Assembly: GCF_003390925.1 (NCBI RefSeq)
Contig: NZ_QUBS01000072.1
Coordinates: 1-60,063 of the forward strand
Direction: 5' to 3'
Source of the DNA: Trinickia diaoshuihuensis
GTDB taxonomy: Bacteria > Pseudomonadota > Gammaproteobacteria > Burkholderiales > Burkholderiaceae
Length of the DNA: 60,063 nucleotides
The notes beneath the pieces were generated by a model. It was not told the origin of the DNA. It was given only the letters and a program-made list of their open reading frames with translations, and ran no database searches. This document shows, in pieces, positions 37,167-47,147 of this stretch; position 1 is the stretch's first letter, and every line of letters starts with the position of its first letter. The position numbers and the translations under genes are program-made.

Positions 37167-39443
37167 TCAATACGTGTGGCCGAGCTGGAAGTAAAGATTG
37201 CGGCGCCCGCCCGGGGCGAGCGCGATGCCGAAGTACAAGGGCCCGAACGAACTCGTCACGCTCGTGAAAAACGTCACGCTGCGTTTGAGCGAACTGCTGC
37301 CGAATCGGTCCCCTTGTTGCCAGACGTTGCCCGCTTCGAAGCTGATGCCGGCGTACAGCCCCTCGAGCGGGGCGGTTTGAAACTGCATCAGCTTGTTCAG
37401 ATAGGTGACCTGCGCGTAAAGCATCGAGTTGCCGGAAAGCTGATCGGCCGCGTAGGCGGACAAATGCTGAAAGCCGCCGAGCGTAAAGCCGAGCGGATTC
37501 GCCGCGTTTTGGCCGCCGATATCGCCGCCTGCTTCGATGCTCGCGTTGACGCTATGCCGGCCGAAGCTGACCGCGCCGATAACCTTGCCGTAGAGCTCGG
37601 TAAACGGGTCGCTCTGACTGAAGACGGAGCGCTCCGCCCGCAACTCGGCGAAGTAGCCGGTACGCGGAAAGAGGGGATCGTCGAGTTGATCGATCACGAG
37701 CTTGGCGCGTGCGGAGATTTCCCGGCCGTAGACATCGGAGAACAGCAGCGTGCCGTCGTCGAGCGGCAAGTTGTAGACGGGCGAGCCGTAAGCGTGCGAA
37801 TACGCCAGGCCGATCCGGAAATCGCCGAGGCGCGCGAGCGGCATGCCGAAGTCGATGCCGGCCCGCTCGATTTGCAGGTGATACTGCGTCATCCGTACGC
37901 CCGTACTGTCGTCGTAAATGTTCGCGAAGCGGCGCTGAAATTCGACGTAGGGCGCGACGTAGTAGCCGAGTGCCGTGGATAGCGGCTGGCGCAACTCGGT
38001 CTTGAAATGCAATAGATCGCTGCCGAGTGTCGCATCGGCCCGGAATTCGAGACCCGATTGCGTGAGCCAGGGGCGCCGGTAGCCGAGATTCAATCGGAAA
38101 CCGCCTTCGTCTTCCGAACTGCTGGATAGGCCCAGGCCGAACAGCACGAAGTTCGGCCCCCAGGATTTTTCCCTTGCATCGATCACGAGACGCGGGCCGT
38201 CCTCGTCCTCGATCAATTGCTGCGTGGCGGTCTCGAAGTCACCCGAGGTGACGAGCGCCTGCAAATCGCGCGTCACCGCAAGGGAATCGTACGTGTCGCC
38301 CGGCTGCAAGTTAAGGAGCTTGCGCACGCGCGCGGCCGGTACGTCGCCGCGCGTACGGACCTCGATATGCGCGAGTTTGACCGGTCTCGGTTCCTCGGCC
38401 ACATGGGCGGCGCGATAAGCCGCATATTGCTCCGGCGAAAGCTGGAACTGGCGCAACCGCGGCAACGCGGCGCGCGCCGCGGCCGCCCCGGCGTCGATCG
38501 CTTCGTTCGCATGCGCGAAATCGGAAAAGCCCAGGTTGCCGAGCGTCGGTTTGATCAGTACGTCGTTCGGCGCCAACTGCGCATGGTGCCGGCCCACGTT
38601 CTGGTGGATCAGGATGCCGAGCATCTGTTGCATGACGTCGGTCGGAGAGGACAATGCATCGAGCGGGCGCAAGGGCGAGCTGATATCGACGGCGATCAGG
38701 ACGTCGGCGCCCATCGCGCGGGCGACGTCGGTCGGCAGATTATTGACGAGGCCGCCGTCGACGAGCGCCGTGCCGTCGAATTCGGCCGGCGCGAAGAGCC
38801 CCGGCATCGCCATGCTCGCTCTGATCGCCAAAGGCAGCGAGCCATGATCGAGGACGACTTCGTCGCCCGTCGTCAGATTGGTCGCCACGGCGCGATACGG
38901 GATCGGCAGGCTATCGAAAGGGGCGTTGGCGGGAAGCTTCGAGGTCCATTCCTGCAGCAGCGCTTGCAGCCGGTTGCCTTGCACGAGCCCGGCGGGCAGC
39001 TTCGCGCCTTCGGCGCTGAAGCCGATGCTGCCCACGTAAAGCCGCGAGTCTTCGCGTTGCGATTGAGGCAGGTCGGAGCGCTTTTCAACGTCGAACGCGA
39101 CATCCGCGAGATTGACGTTCGCGAGCCGCGCTTGCATCGCGCCGGCGCCCATCCCGCTTGCATAGAGGCCGCCGACGACGGCACCCATGCTCGTCCCGGC
39201 GATGCAATCGACGGGAATGCGGTTTTCCTCCAGCACCCGCAGCACGCCCAAATGCGCGTAGCCGCGCGCCCCGCCGCCCGATAGCACGAGACCGATGGAC
39301 GGCCGCGCATCGGTGCCGCCTTTGGCGTGGCATACGGGGTCTTGCGCATGCGCGCCTGGAGAGCCGATCAGCGTGGCGGCGAAGGCCAGCATGACGGCGC
39401 GGCCCGCGCCCATCGCCCTGCGATTCGACTCCATGCGTCCCAT
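37167..39443 (-). CDS. Patatin-like phospholipase with POTRA-like segment and outer-membrane barrel (type Vd, PlpD-like)
   Basis: 758 residues. After a signal peptide (MLAFAATLIGSPGAHA, about residues 18-33) comes a patatin domain with the oxyanion loop SGGGARGYAHLG, the nucleophile Ser85 in IAGTSMGAVV and the dyad Asp228 in LVDGGLVNN. A linker of the POTRA type follows at about 355-420 (VKLAHIEVRTRGDVPAARVR, LNLQPGDTYDSLAVTRDLQA). Then there is a BamA-like barrel with alternating strands to the C-terminal YFQLGHTY. This is the architecture of P. aeruginosa PlpD, a lipase exported through its own barrel. Start at 39443 or at the Met three codons later. It is divergent from the TPR-OGT gene. 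Confidence 0.9.
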   Translation of the reverse strand: MGRMESNRRAMGAGRAVMLAFAATLIGSPGAHAQDPVCHAKGGTDARPSIGLVLSGGGARGYAHLGVLRVLEENRIPVDCIAGTSMGAVVGGLYASGMGAGAMQARLANVNLADVAFDVEKRSDLPQSQREDSRLYVGSIGFSAEGAKLPAGLVQGNRLQALLQEWTSKLPANAPFDSLPIPYRAVATNLTTGDEVVLDHGSLPLAIRASMAMPGLFAPAEFDGTALVDGGLVNNLPTDVARAMGADVLIAVDISSPLRPLDALSSPTDVMQQMLGILIHQNVGRHHAQLAPNDVLIKPTLGNLGFSDFAHANEAIDAGAAAARAALPRLRQFQLSPEQYAAYRAAHVAEEPRPVKLAHIEVRTRGDVPAARVRKLLNLQPGDTYDSLAVTRDLQALVTSGDFETATQQLIEDEDGPRLVIDAREKSWGPNFVLFGLGLSSSSEDEGGFRLNLGYRRPWLTQSGLEFRADATLGSDLLHFKTELRQPLSTALGYYVAPYVEFQRRFANIYDDSTGVRMTQYHLQIERAGIDFGMPLARLGDFRIGLAYSHAYGSPVYNLPLDDGTLLFSDVYGREISARAKLVIDQLDDPLFPRTGYFAELRAERSVFSQSDPFTELYGKVIGAVSFGRHSVNASIEAGGDIGGQNAANPLGFTLGGFQHLSAYAADQLSGNSMLYAQVTYLNKLMQFQTAPLEGLYAGISFEAGNVWQQGDRFGSSSLKRSVTFFTSVTSSFGPLYFGIALAPGGRRNLYFQLGHTY

Positions 39444-39545
39444 GCGGCCCCGAAAAAATACGAAATATTACACAGGTTGGCGTATTTTTCGGACGGATAG
39501 GGGCGTTTTATTACTGCATCGCCGGAAACCGTTCGCGCGAGGGGG

Positions 39546-39573
39546 TTGCGCAACGGGCTCGACTCACTACAAT
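39546..39573 (+). promoter_or_regulatory. Candidate sigma70 promoter for the TPR-OGT gene
   Basis: TTGCGC (39546-39551) and TACAAT (39568-39573) are separated by 16 bases and lie 40 bases before the start codon at 39613. The -10 differs from TATAAT at one position. It lies in the gap between the divergent patatin and TPR-OGT genes. Confidence 0.45.
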
Positions 39574-39612
39574 CGCCGAATTAGGTTGCGGCCCCGCTAG
39601 CGAAGCCGATGG

Positions 39613-42051
39613 ATGACAATAATGAACGAAATCCGCCATGCTCAAGCCAAGGCCCACCATCTAGCCGGCGAATTCGATGCCGCGCGGCGCTTATACGACG
39701 AGATCCTCGCCGACGATCCGGCCGACCATGACGCATCGTTTCGGCTTGGTATTCTCGAATGGCAGATGGGCAACGGGGAGTCCGCGCTCGTGCGGCTGCG
39801 CACCGCGCTGGCCCGCCAGCCATCGCAGCCGCGGTATCGCTTGGGCGAAGCGCAAGTGCTGGCGTCGTTGGGCCGGCTCGATGCCGCCGAGCAGGCATGC
39901 CGGCGCCTGCTCGCCGACGCGCCCGATACGATCGACGCGTGGTTGACGCTCGCCGCGGCGCTCGAGACGGCGGGCCGGTGGAACGAAGCCGCGCACGCTT
40001 ACGAGTCGCTGCTTCGACACGAACCGGCGCACGCCGACGCCCTGAACAACCTCGGCAATTGCAGACGGCAGCTTGGTCACTGGGATGCGGCTCGGGCGGC
40101 TTATCGCTCGGCGCTCGCCGCGCGGCCGGGTTTTGCGAGCGCGCTGACGAACCTCGGCGCGCTGTTGCAGACTCGCGGTCTGCTCGACGACGCGATCGGG
40201 CTTTTGCGCGAAGCCGTGGCCGCCGAGCCTGCCGCGGCGGCGCATCAGGCGAATCTCGGCGTCGCGCTGGCTGCGGCTTCGCGCTTCGAAGAGGCGGCCG
40301 ACGTCTTGGCGCACGCGCGGCGACTCGATGGCGCGAGCGCCGATATCGCCTACAACTTCGGGATCGCGCTGCATGCGCTCGGCCGGCCCCGCGAAGCGCT
40401 CGCGCAATATCGGGCCGCCGTCGCGTTAGCGCCCGCGCACGCGGATGCGTTCAATAATCTCGGCATCGTCCTCAAGGAGTTGGGCGAGTTTTCGGACGCG
40501 GCGGCGGCGTTCGAGGCAGCGTTGCGCAGCCGGCCGGATTTCGTCGCCGCGCGCAACAACGCGGGCAGCCTTGCCCGTACGCTAGGGCGCATGGACGACG
40601 CCGAAGCGCATTATCGCGCCGCGCTTGCTTTGCAGACGACCGAGGCGGGTACCGCCGCGGGCGTGTCCGCGGAACGCTCGGCAACTTACAACAACCTGGG
40701 GAACGTCCTCAAGGACACGGGCGCGCTGGACGAGGCCGTCGATTGCTATCGGCTCGCCGTCGAGTGCGATCCGGACAACCTCGTCGCGCATAGCAATCTC
40801 GCGTACGCCCTCATGTTCCAACTCGATGATGGTCACGCGATTTTGGCCGAATGCCGTCGCCTGGCGCAGCGCCACGAAGCGCCGTTTCTGGCCGTTGCGC
40901 CCGAGCACCGCAACGCCCGTCAACCGGGCAAACGGCTACGGATCGGCTATGTATCGGCCGATTTCCGCGACCATTGCCAATCGCTCTTTACCGTGCCGCT
41001 GTTCGAGCATCACGATCACGATGCGTTCGAGATCGTCTGCTATTCGAGCGTCGAGCGTGCCGATGCCGTGACGAACCGATTGTCGTCCCACGCGGATCGA
41101 TGGCGCGAGGTGCGCGAGTTCAGCGACGAGCGGCTGGCCGAGTTGATCCGCGAGGACGAGATCGATGTCCTCGTCGATCTGACGATGCATATGGCCGATG
41201 GCCGTCCGCTGCTGTTCGCGCGCCGGCCCGCGCCGGTACAGGTCGCCTGGCTTGCTTATCCGGGGACGACGGGAAGCCGCGCGATCGGCTACCGGTTGAC
41301 CGATCCGTGGCTCGATCCCGTGGACGGAATGCAAGGCGACGACCGCTACAGCGAGTGCTCGATTCGGCTGCCCGAGACGTTCTGGTGTTATCACCCGCTC
41401 AGCGACGAGCCGCTCGCGCCGACACCCCCGGCGGCCCGCACGGGCGGCGTCACGTTCGGGTGTTTGAACAATCCGTGCAAGCTTACCGACCGCACGATCG
41501 GCCTATGGGCGCGCGTGTTGCAAGCCGTACCCGGCAGCCGGCTCGTGGTGATGGCGCCGCCGGGGCAGGCACGCGCCAGATTGCTGGGCCGCCTGGCGAT
41601 CCAGGGTATCGATACCGCACGGGTGCGATGCGTGCCGTTCCGCCCGCGCGCCGACTATCTGCGGACCTATCATGAGATCGACCTAGCGCTCGATACCTTC
41701 CCTTACAACGGCCATACGACGAGCCTCGACGCGCTTTGGATGGGCGTGCCCGTCGTCACGCGCGTCGGGACCACACCGGCTGGCCGGGCCGGGCTGAGTC
41801 AGTTATCGAACTTGGGTTTGGAGATATTGGCGACCCATACCGACGATGATTACGTGCGGATGGCGTCGGCGCTCGCGGCCGATGTGGAGGCGTTGACCGC
41901 GCTGCGGGCCGAGCTTCGCCCGCGCATGCAACGTTCGCCGTTGATGGATGGCGCGCGCTTCGCGCGCCATCTCGAGAACGCGTACCGGGCGATGTGGGAG
42001 CGATGGTGCGGGCACGAGGCGCTCGGCCCGGCGCCGGCGCTACACGCTTAG
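39613..42051 (+). CDS. TPR protein with O-GlcNAc-transferase-like (GT41, SPINDLY-type) domain
   Basis: 812 residues. About eleven tetratricopeptide repeats occupy residues 1-420 (ALAARPGFASALTNLGALLQ, AVALAPAHADAFNNLGIVLK). From 445 begins the GT41 catalytic region: RIGYVSADFRDHCQSLFTVP, VQVAWLAYPGTTGSRAIGYR, FGCLNNPCKLTDRTIGLWAR, VRCVPFRPRADYLRTYHEID and LDTFPYNGHTTSLDALWMGV. Such bacterial OGT homologues attach a sugar to Ser/Thr of target proteins. Unlike the other TPR-transferase in this window (20430-22175, GT9-like), this one has a GT41 fold. ATG 39622 is an alternative start. Its stop codon overlaps that of the convergent response regulator gene. Confidence 0.9.
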   Translation: MTIMNEIRHAQAKAHHLAGEFDAARRLYDEILADDPADHDASFRLGILEWQMGNGESALVRLRTALARQPSQPRYRLGEAQVLASLGRLDAAEQACRRLLADAPDTIDAWLTLAAALETAGRWNEAAHAYESLLRHEPAHADALNNLGNCRRQLGHWDAARAAYRSALAARPGFASALTNLGALLQTRGLLDDAIGLLREAVAAEPAAAAHQANLGVALAAASRFEEAADVLAHARRLDGASADIAYNFGIALHALGRPREALAQYRAAVALAPAHADAFNNLGIVLKELGEFSDAAAAFEAALRSRPDFVAARNNAGSLARTLGRMDDAEAHYRAALALQTTEAGTAAGVSAERSATYNNLGNVLKDTGALDEAVDCYRLAVECDPDNLVAHSNLAYALMFQLDDGHAILAECRRLAQRHEAPFLAVAPEHRNARQPGKRLRIGYVSADFRDHCQSLFTVPLFEHHDHDAFEIVCYSSVERADAVTNRLSSHADRWREVREFSDERLAELIREDEIDVLVDLTMHMADGRPLLFARRPAPVQVAWLAYPGTTGSRAIGYRLTDPWLDPVDGMQGDDRYSECSIRLPETFWCYHPLSDEPLAPTPPAARTGGVTFGCLNNPCKLTDRTIGLWARVLQAVPGSRLVVMAPPGQARARLLGRLAIQGIDTARVRCVPFRPRADYLRTYHEIDLALDTFPYNGHTTSLDALWMGVPVVTRVGTTPAGRAGLSQLSNLGLEILATHTDDDYVRMASALAADVEALTALRAELRPRMQRSPLMDGARFARHLENAYRAMWERWCGHEALGPAPALHA

Positions 42052-42791
42052 CCGAGCCCCGCGTGGAGTTCGGACGGCTCCGAGCGCTCGCGCGCCGGGT
42101 CGGTGACGAGTTCGAGCCGGTAGCCGTGCCCGTAGACGGGGGCGAGCCGCACGCCGTTGTCGGGCCTCAATTGGAGCTTGGTCCGAACGCGCGACATATG
42201 CGTATCGAGCGTTCGCGAGATCGCGCTCTGCGGCTGCCCCCACAGCGTGCCGCCGATGTGCTCCCGGGAGAGCACGCGCCCCGCATGTTGGAACAACAGC
42301 AAAACGAGGTCGAATTCGCGCCCCGTCAACTCGATCGGCGTGTCGTGCAAAAAGCAAGTGCGGCTCACGGGGTCGATACGATAACAGCCCAGTTCGATCG
42401 TGGTTTGCGCGCCGGCCCCTGAATCGGGATAAGCACGACGGCTCAGTGCGTCGATCCGCGCGAGCAGCTCGCTCGTGCGGATCGGTTTGATCATGTAATC
42501 GTCGGCGCCGGCCGACAGGGCCGTCACGACGTCGGCTTCGAGCGAGCGGCTCGTCATGAATAGGATCGGCACGCGCTCGCTGAGATTGGCTCGAGCCCAT
42601 ATCGTGACTTGATGACCGGTCACGCCCGGCACGGACCAATCGAGCAGAACCAAGTCGAACCGGTCGCGTTTCAAGCGCCGAATCAACTGGCTGCCGTCGC
42701 GAAACAGTTCGCATTCATGTCCGGCCGAACGCAATACTTCGCCGATATGATCGGCGAGAACGTCATCGTCTTCCAGATAGGCGATCTTCAT
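42048..42791 (-). CDS. OmpR-family response regulator, orphan
   Basis: 247 residues from MKIAYLEDDDVLADHIGEVL (42791); the longer upstream frame lacks domain sequence. The receiver has phospho-acceptor Asp51 in LVLLDWSVPGVTG and the Lys in DYMIKPIRTSE; the winged helix is at about 140-235 (LTGREFDLVLLLFQHAGRVL, SRTLDTHMSRVRTKLQLRP). No kinase gene adjoins it on its strand. It is divergent, across 430 bases, from the fecR-like/CHASE2-kinase genes, which in turn have no regulator of their own, so it may be their partner. That link is inferred from position. Confidence 0.88.
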   Translation of the reverse strand: MKIAYLEDDDVLADHIGEVLRSAGHECELFRDGSQLIRRLKRDRFDLVLLDWSVPGVTGHQVTIWARANLSERVPILFMTSRSLEADVVTALSAGADDYMIKPIRTSELLARIDALSRRAYPDSGAGAQTTIELGCYRIDPVSRTCFLHDTPIELTGREFDLVLLLFQHAGRVLSREHIGGTLWGQPQSAISRTLDTHMSRVRTKLQLRPDNGVRLAPVYGHGYRLELVTDPARERSEPSELHAGLG

Positions 42792-43222
42792 TTGTTTCGG
42801 GTCTCGCTCGCATGCATCGGATACGAATCGGATAGGCTTGCGCATTTCCCCGCGCAAACATCCGACGTAAATATGTCGGCGTGCAATTGTACCGCCGCAG
42901 CTCATCGAATGGATTGACGCAACTGTGGCAAAAAGTGAGAGATTGACATTTGTTTGCAATGTGGTTGCGCACTCTCGGCTCCAGCCCGGAGACGAGGGCG
43001 GATAGCGGAAAGCGCGGACGCACGGATTAAATGGGGCCGCTCTTTGGGCGGTGCAAGATCGCGGGAAATTCGTTAAGCTCCGGGCTTCGGTAGCACATAC
43101 CGAATCATGTATACAAAAATTGGCGGGAGGCGCGGGCTCGATGCCAGCGTGCCGCGCGGCTCATGTTTGCATCGGCATGCACGCGGAGCTAGATAACTAC
43201 TGTGCATTCATAGATCACGACA
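42792..43222. other. Intergenic region between orphan regulator and LysM-FecR gene
   Basis: About 430 bases without a credible frame. It is AT-rich near 42895-42970 (for example AAAAAGTGAGAGATTGACAT at about 42929) and at 43100-43120 (CATGTATACAAAAATTGG). Both divergent genes must have their promoters here. TTGACA occurs at 42943-42948 on the plus strand but I see no well-placed -10 partner. The length suggests room for several regulator sites. Confidence 0.35.
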
Positions 43223-44668
43223 ATGCGTAACCCAAATGCCGTCAACACGGTTTCGCGCGAGGGGGCGCCCGATTTTTTCGAAGCCGGGTACCGCAACGTG
43301 GGACGCGGCTTAGCGGTCTTCGCGGCCGCGATTTTGCTCGGCGCTTCGTCCGCGCACGCGCAAACGAAGATCGATGCGCGCGCAACCGCCCCATACATCA
43401 CGGCAGCCGGCGATACGCTGTTCGAGGTAGCGCAGCGCTACTTGACCGATGCGGGAGGGTGGCGCGTATTGGCGCGCCTGAACCACGTCAGTGCGCCGAA
43501 ACGCTTGCCGGCGGGTATGACGCTGCGGTTGCCGCTCGCGTTGCTGCGCCGCGACGCGATGCCCGCCAGCATCGTCGCGCTGAGCGGCCTCGTGACCGCG
43601 CGCGCCTCCGGCGCCGCGGCCGGTGAACGCCCGGCGCCCGACGTACCGCTGCTGCCCGGCCGTATTCTCGGCGAAAACGATTCGATCCGTACCGGCGAGG
43701 ACGGCTTCGCGACGCTCGAACTCGACGACGGCTCGTTTGTCAGCATCGCGCCGAACAGTCATATCGTGCTCTCGATTTTGCGCAAGATGGCGCTCACGGG
43801 AATCGAAGATCACGTGATCGACTTGCAACGGGGCGAGGTCGCCAACGAAGTCACGCATGCGAAGCAAAGCGGCGATCGTTTCGAGGTTCGCACGCCGTCG
43901 ATCGTCGCAGGCGTGCGCGGTACGCGCTTTCGCGTGAATCAGCTATCGTCGATGACCGCGGTGGAAGTCCTCGACGGAACGGTTGCCGTGGGAACGTCGG
44001 CGAGCGCGACGCAGGGCGCGCCGGCGGGCGAGCGCGCACCCTCGCAATTCGTCGGCGCGGGCCAAGGCAGCGCGACGCCGAACGGCGGTGCCGTGGGCGC
44101 ACCGCAACCGCTCTTGCCCGCCCCGGTACTTGTGAACCCCGGCAAGGTGCAAGACGGCAAGCTCGTCCGGTTCGACGTCGCGCCGGCAGTCGATGCTCAA
44201 GGCTATCGGATCCAGATCGCGCGCGATGCCGATCTACTCGATTTGATCCGCGATGCACGCGTGCTCGCGCCTTTCGCGACTTTTTCCGACGTGCCCGACG
44301 GCACTTATTTCGTCCGCATATCGTCGATCGACAAGAGCGGCCTGGAAGGTCTGCCGCGCGTGTACGCGTTCGAGCGCCGCGCGAACGAATTGAGTGCGAC
44401 GGCCGGTGCGCAGGCGGGTTCGCATGCGTACCGCTTCACGTGGCGAGCGTCGCGCACCGGGGTGGACACGCGGTTCCGCCTCGTGCTCTCGCGGTATCCG
44501 GATCTGCGCGATCCCCTGGTGGATGCCGTGGATCTGACCGGCACTTCGCTTGTCGTTTCGGACTTGCCGGCCGGCGATTACTACTGGCGCATCGTCTCCG
44601 AACAATACGAGCAAGCGCGTTTTTACGAAACGGCAGGGCCGGTGCGCATGTTCACGCTGGCGAAGTGA
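43223..44668 (+). CDS. FecR-domain protein with LysM motif, exported
   Basis: 481 residues. A signal-like helix (VFAAAILLGASSAHA, residues 32-46) is followed by a LysM-type peptidoglycan-binding motif (APYITAAGDTLFEVAQRYLT, residues about 57-106) and the FecR domain (NDSIRTGEDGFATLELDDGS, VRTPSIVAGVRGTRFRV; residues about 150-255). The C-terminal 180 residues look like Ig/fibronectin-type folds (RFDVAPAVDAQGYRIQIARD). It has no cytoplasmic anti-sigma helix, so it belongs to the periplasmic FecR-LysM type that accompanies CHASE2 signalling proteins. The CHASE2 kinase gene starts 9 bases after its stop. It probably binds the wall and passes a signal to the kinase. Confidence 0.88.
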   Translation: MRNPNAVNTVSREGAPDFFEAGYRNVGRGLAVFAAAILLGASSAHAQTKIDARATAPYITAAGDTLFEVAQRYLTDAGGWRVLARLNHVSAPKRLPAGMTLRLPLALLRRDAMPASIVALSGLVTARASGAAAGERPAPDVPLLPGRILGENDSIRTGEDGFATLELDDGSFVSIAPNSHIVLSILRKMALTGIEDHVIDLQRGEVANEVTHAKQSGDRFEVRTPSIVAGVRGTRFRVNQLSSMTAVEVLDGTVAVGTSASATQGAPAGERAPSQFVGAGQGSATPNGGAVGAPQPLLPAPVLVNPGKVQDGKLVRFDVAPAVDAQGYRIQIARDADLLDLIRDARVLAPFATFSDVPDGTYFVRISSIDKSGLEGLPRVYAFERRANELSATAGAQAGSHAYRFTWRASRTGVDTRFRLVLSRYPDLRDPLVDAVDLTGTSLVVSDLPAGDYYWRIVSEQYEQARFYETAGPVRMFTLAK

Positions 44669-44677
44669 GGGGCGTGC

Positions 44678-47116
44678 ATGACCCCTAACGAATCGCTCGT
44701 CTCGGCTAGTCCGGTACGTTGGAGCTGGCGCCCGGCGCTGAGCGTGTGGCACCGTTTCATGCGCGAGTGGCTGGCGATCGGCTGCTTCGGCATCGCGGCG
44801 ATTCTCGCTTGTGCCGTCGGCGGCATTGCCAAGAATTTCGATCGCCTCGTCTATGACCGCATGCTGACGTTGCGTTCGGAACCGCTCGCGCCGGAGATCG
44901 CCGTCGTGCGCATCGACGACGACAGCGTGTCCGCACTGGGCCGTTGGCCTTGGCCGCGTACGCTGCAAGCGCGTCTGATCGACGCGGTCGCCAAGGACGG
45001 CGCGGCCGCGATCGTCTACAACGTTCTGCTCACCGAGCCGACGAAAGACGACGACGAGCTCGCACGCGCGCTTCGCTCGGCGCCCAGCTATCTGCCGCTA
45101 TTCGTCGATGCGCGCGCGCGGGGCGAAGCGGTGGGGCCGGTGCCGGAATTGGCGGCGGCTGCCGCCGGAATCGGGCATATCGACGTGGAACCCGACTCGG
45201 ACGGCATCGTGCGCGGCGTGGCGCTGCGCGAGCATGCGGCCGGGGTCAGTTGGCCATACCTCGTCATGCCGTTGCTGAACGACATCCGCAGCGGAAAGAT
45301 CGCTCTGGCGGCCGGGCGCTATCGCACGGCGCACGCGGGCCCGATTCCGACCTCGAGTACGTTCGCCGACGCGGCGAGCGGCGATGCGCTATCGCGCGTG
45401 CTGATCCCGTTTTCAGGCAGCGTTCCGGACGAAGCCCAAGTTTCGGCGCACGATTTGCTCGACGGCAACGTGCCGGCCGGGGCGTTGCGTGGAAAGGTCG
45501 TGTTTATCGGTTTGACCGCATCCGGGCTGTTGACGCATTTGGCCACGCCGATCACGGGCACGTGGGGCCCGACGTCCGATACGCTATTGCACGCGAATGC
45601 CCTGAGCTCGCTGCTGACCGAAAGCGAGATTCGCCCCGTGACCACGCGCTGGCTCGTTGCGGCTTCGCTGGTCCCCCTGGCCGCTTTGCTCGCGGGCTTG
45701 CTGTTTCTCTCGCCATGGCGCACGTTGCTGCTGACGCTCGGCCTTGGGATCGTTTGCCTAGTCGTCAGCGCGGTGCTGCTCGAGCACGCTTGCATTTGGC
45801 TTTCGCCGGTCCCCGCATTGATCACCTTGCTGGCGGTGTACCCGCTTTGGAGTTGGCGCCGGCTCGAGATGACCATGTGGCGCCTGCAACGCGAACTGCA
45901 GCGGCTGGCGGATGATGCCGATACGATGACGATCATCCCCGCGCGCCCGCGGCAGGTCCGCGGCGATGCGCTCGAGAGGCATATCGCGCTCGTCGAGCAG
46001 GCCGCCGACCGCATGCAGGACATGAAGCGCTTCGTCTGGGATTGCCTCAATAGCTTGCCTGAGCCGATCCTGGTCGCCGATCAGCACGGTTTGATCTGCG
46101 TCGCCAACAAGGCGGCGCGCGAGTGCTTCGACCGTATCGGCGTGTCGGTGCTCGAAGGCCGGCGCCTCACCGATGCGCTCGGCGAGATGAGATTCATCAA
46201 GACGATCGGGGCCGAGACGGTGTCGGACGCCGAATTGATCGCGCGTTGGCCCGAGGTGCTCGATCCGACCGACCTCGAACGCGTGTGGATCGTCAAGCGC
46301 GGCATCGAAGTGCGCGATCGCGCCGAGCGCGATTTCCTGCTGCGCTACGCGCGTTGCCGCAACGCGCGGGGCGAGGCGTCGGGCTATTGGGTCGTGGGCC
46401 TGGCCGAAGTCACGGCGCTGCATACGGCCGAGCAAGCCCGGGAAGATGCGCTGCGGCTGCTGTCTCACGATATGCGTTCGCCCCATGCATCGGTGCTGGC
46501 GTTGATCGAAGAGGAAATGGCGGTCACGCGTTCGGAGCGCGTGCGCACGTTGCTCGAACATATCGAACGCTACACGCGCCGGGCGCTGACGCTGGCGGAC
46601 GACTTCGTGCAGTTGACGCGCGCCGAGTCGCAGGCTTACGTGTTCGAGCCCGTCAATCTCGCCGACGTGGTGCTCGACGCGAGCGACGAAATCTGGCCGC
46701 AGGCCCGTGCGAAAGGCATCTTCGTCGAGACGCATTTCGAAGGCGACGCGCACTGGATTCATGCCGATCGCTCCTTGATGACGCGTGCGGTAACGAACTT
46801 GCTGAACAACGCGGTCAAGTACAGTCCGACCGAGACAGTCGTGCTCGTCTCGGTGACGAACGGTGCGAACGACCACGTGCATTGCCGGATCGCCGACCAG
46901 GGGTATGGCATGACCGAAGACGCCAGGGCGCACTTGTTCGAGCGTTTCCGCCGCTTCCGGGCACCGGGGCAGCCGCATTCGCAGGGGGCGGGACTGGGCA
47001 TGGCGCTCGTGAAAACCGTCGTCACGCGGCACGAGGGCGAGGTGGCGGTGGACAGCGAGCCGGGACGCGGGACCACGGTGACCGTATCGCTACCCAGATG
47101 GAACGGCGATGACTAG
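44678..47116 (+). CDS. CHASE2-domain sensor histidine kinase
   Basis: 812 residues. One N-terminal helix (about 33-55) leads to a periplasmic CHASE2 domain (RLVYDRMLTLRSEPLAPEIA, VVRIDDDSVSALGRWPWPRT, GKVVFIGLTASGLLTHLATP). Three helices at about 325-395 follow (LVPLAALLAGLLFLSPWRTL), then a PAS-like region near 455-560, HisKA with His597 in RLLSHDMRSPHASVLALIEE, and the ATPase (NLLNNAVKYSPTE, GYGMTEDAR, GAGLGMALVKTVV). CHASE2 is an extracellular sensor domain whose ligand is unknown. The 9-base gap to fecR-like and the overlap with the following gene show one operon. No regulator gene lies in it; the divergent one at 42048 is the best candidate. Confidence 0.92.
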   Translation: MTPNESLVSASPVRWSWRPALSVWHRFMREWLAIGCFGIAAILACAVGGIAKNFDRLVYDRMLTLRSEPLAPEIAVVRIDDDSVSALGRWPWPRTLQARLIDAVAKDGAAAIVYNVLLTEPTKDDDELARALRSAPSYLPLFVDARARGEAVGPVPELAAAAAGIGHIDVEPDSDGIVRGVALREHAAGVSWPYLVMPLLNDIRSGKIALAAGRYRTAHAGPIPTSSTFADAASGDALSRVLIPFSGSVPDEAQVSAHDLLDGNVPAGALRGKVVFIGLTASGLLTHLATPITGTWGPTSDTLLHANALSSLLTESEIRPVTTRWLVAASLVPLAALLAGLLFLSPWRTLLLTLGLGIVCLVVSAVLLEHACIWLSPVPALITLLAVYPLWSWRRLEMTMWRLQRELQRLADDADTMTIIPARPRQVRGDALERHIALVEQAADRMQDMKRFVWDCLNSLPEPILVADQHGLICVANKAARECFDRIGVSVLEGRRLTDALGEMRFIKTIGAETVSDAELIARWPEVLDPTDLERVWIVKRGIEVRDRAERDFLLRYARCRNARGEASGYWVVGLAEVTALHTAEQAREDALRLLSHDMRSPHASVLALIEEEMAVTRSERVRTLLEHIERYTRRALTLADDFVQLTRAESQAYVFEPVNLADVVLDASDEIWPQARAKGIFVETHFEGDAHWIHADRSLMTRAVTNLLNNAVKYSPTETVVLVSVTNGANDHVHCRIADQGYGMTEDARAHLFERFRRFRAPGQPHSQGAGLGMALVKTVVTRHEGEVAVDSEPGRGTTVTVSLPRWNGDD

Positions 47117-47147
47117 GCGAGCAATGACGACGCGACGAACACATCAG

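Noticed and set aside
38217-39284. 355-codon plus-strand frame inside the patatin gene
   Set aside because: It is antisense to the patatin domain, whose catalytic motifs are clear; no features of its own.
45758-47032. 424-codon minus-strand frame opposite the CHASE2 kinase
   Set aside because: Antisense shadow; the sense strand has an intact kinase with all boxes.
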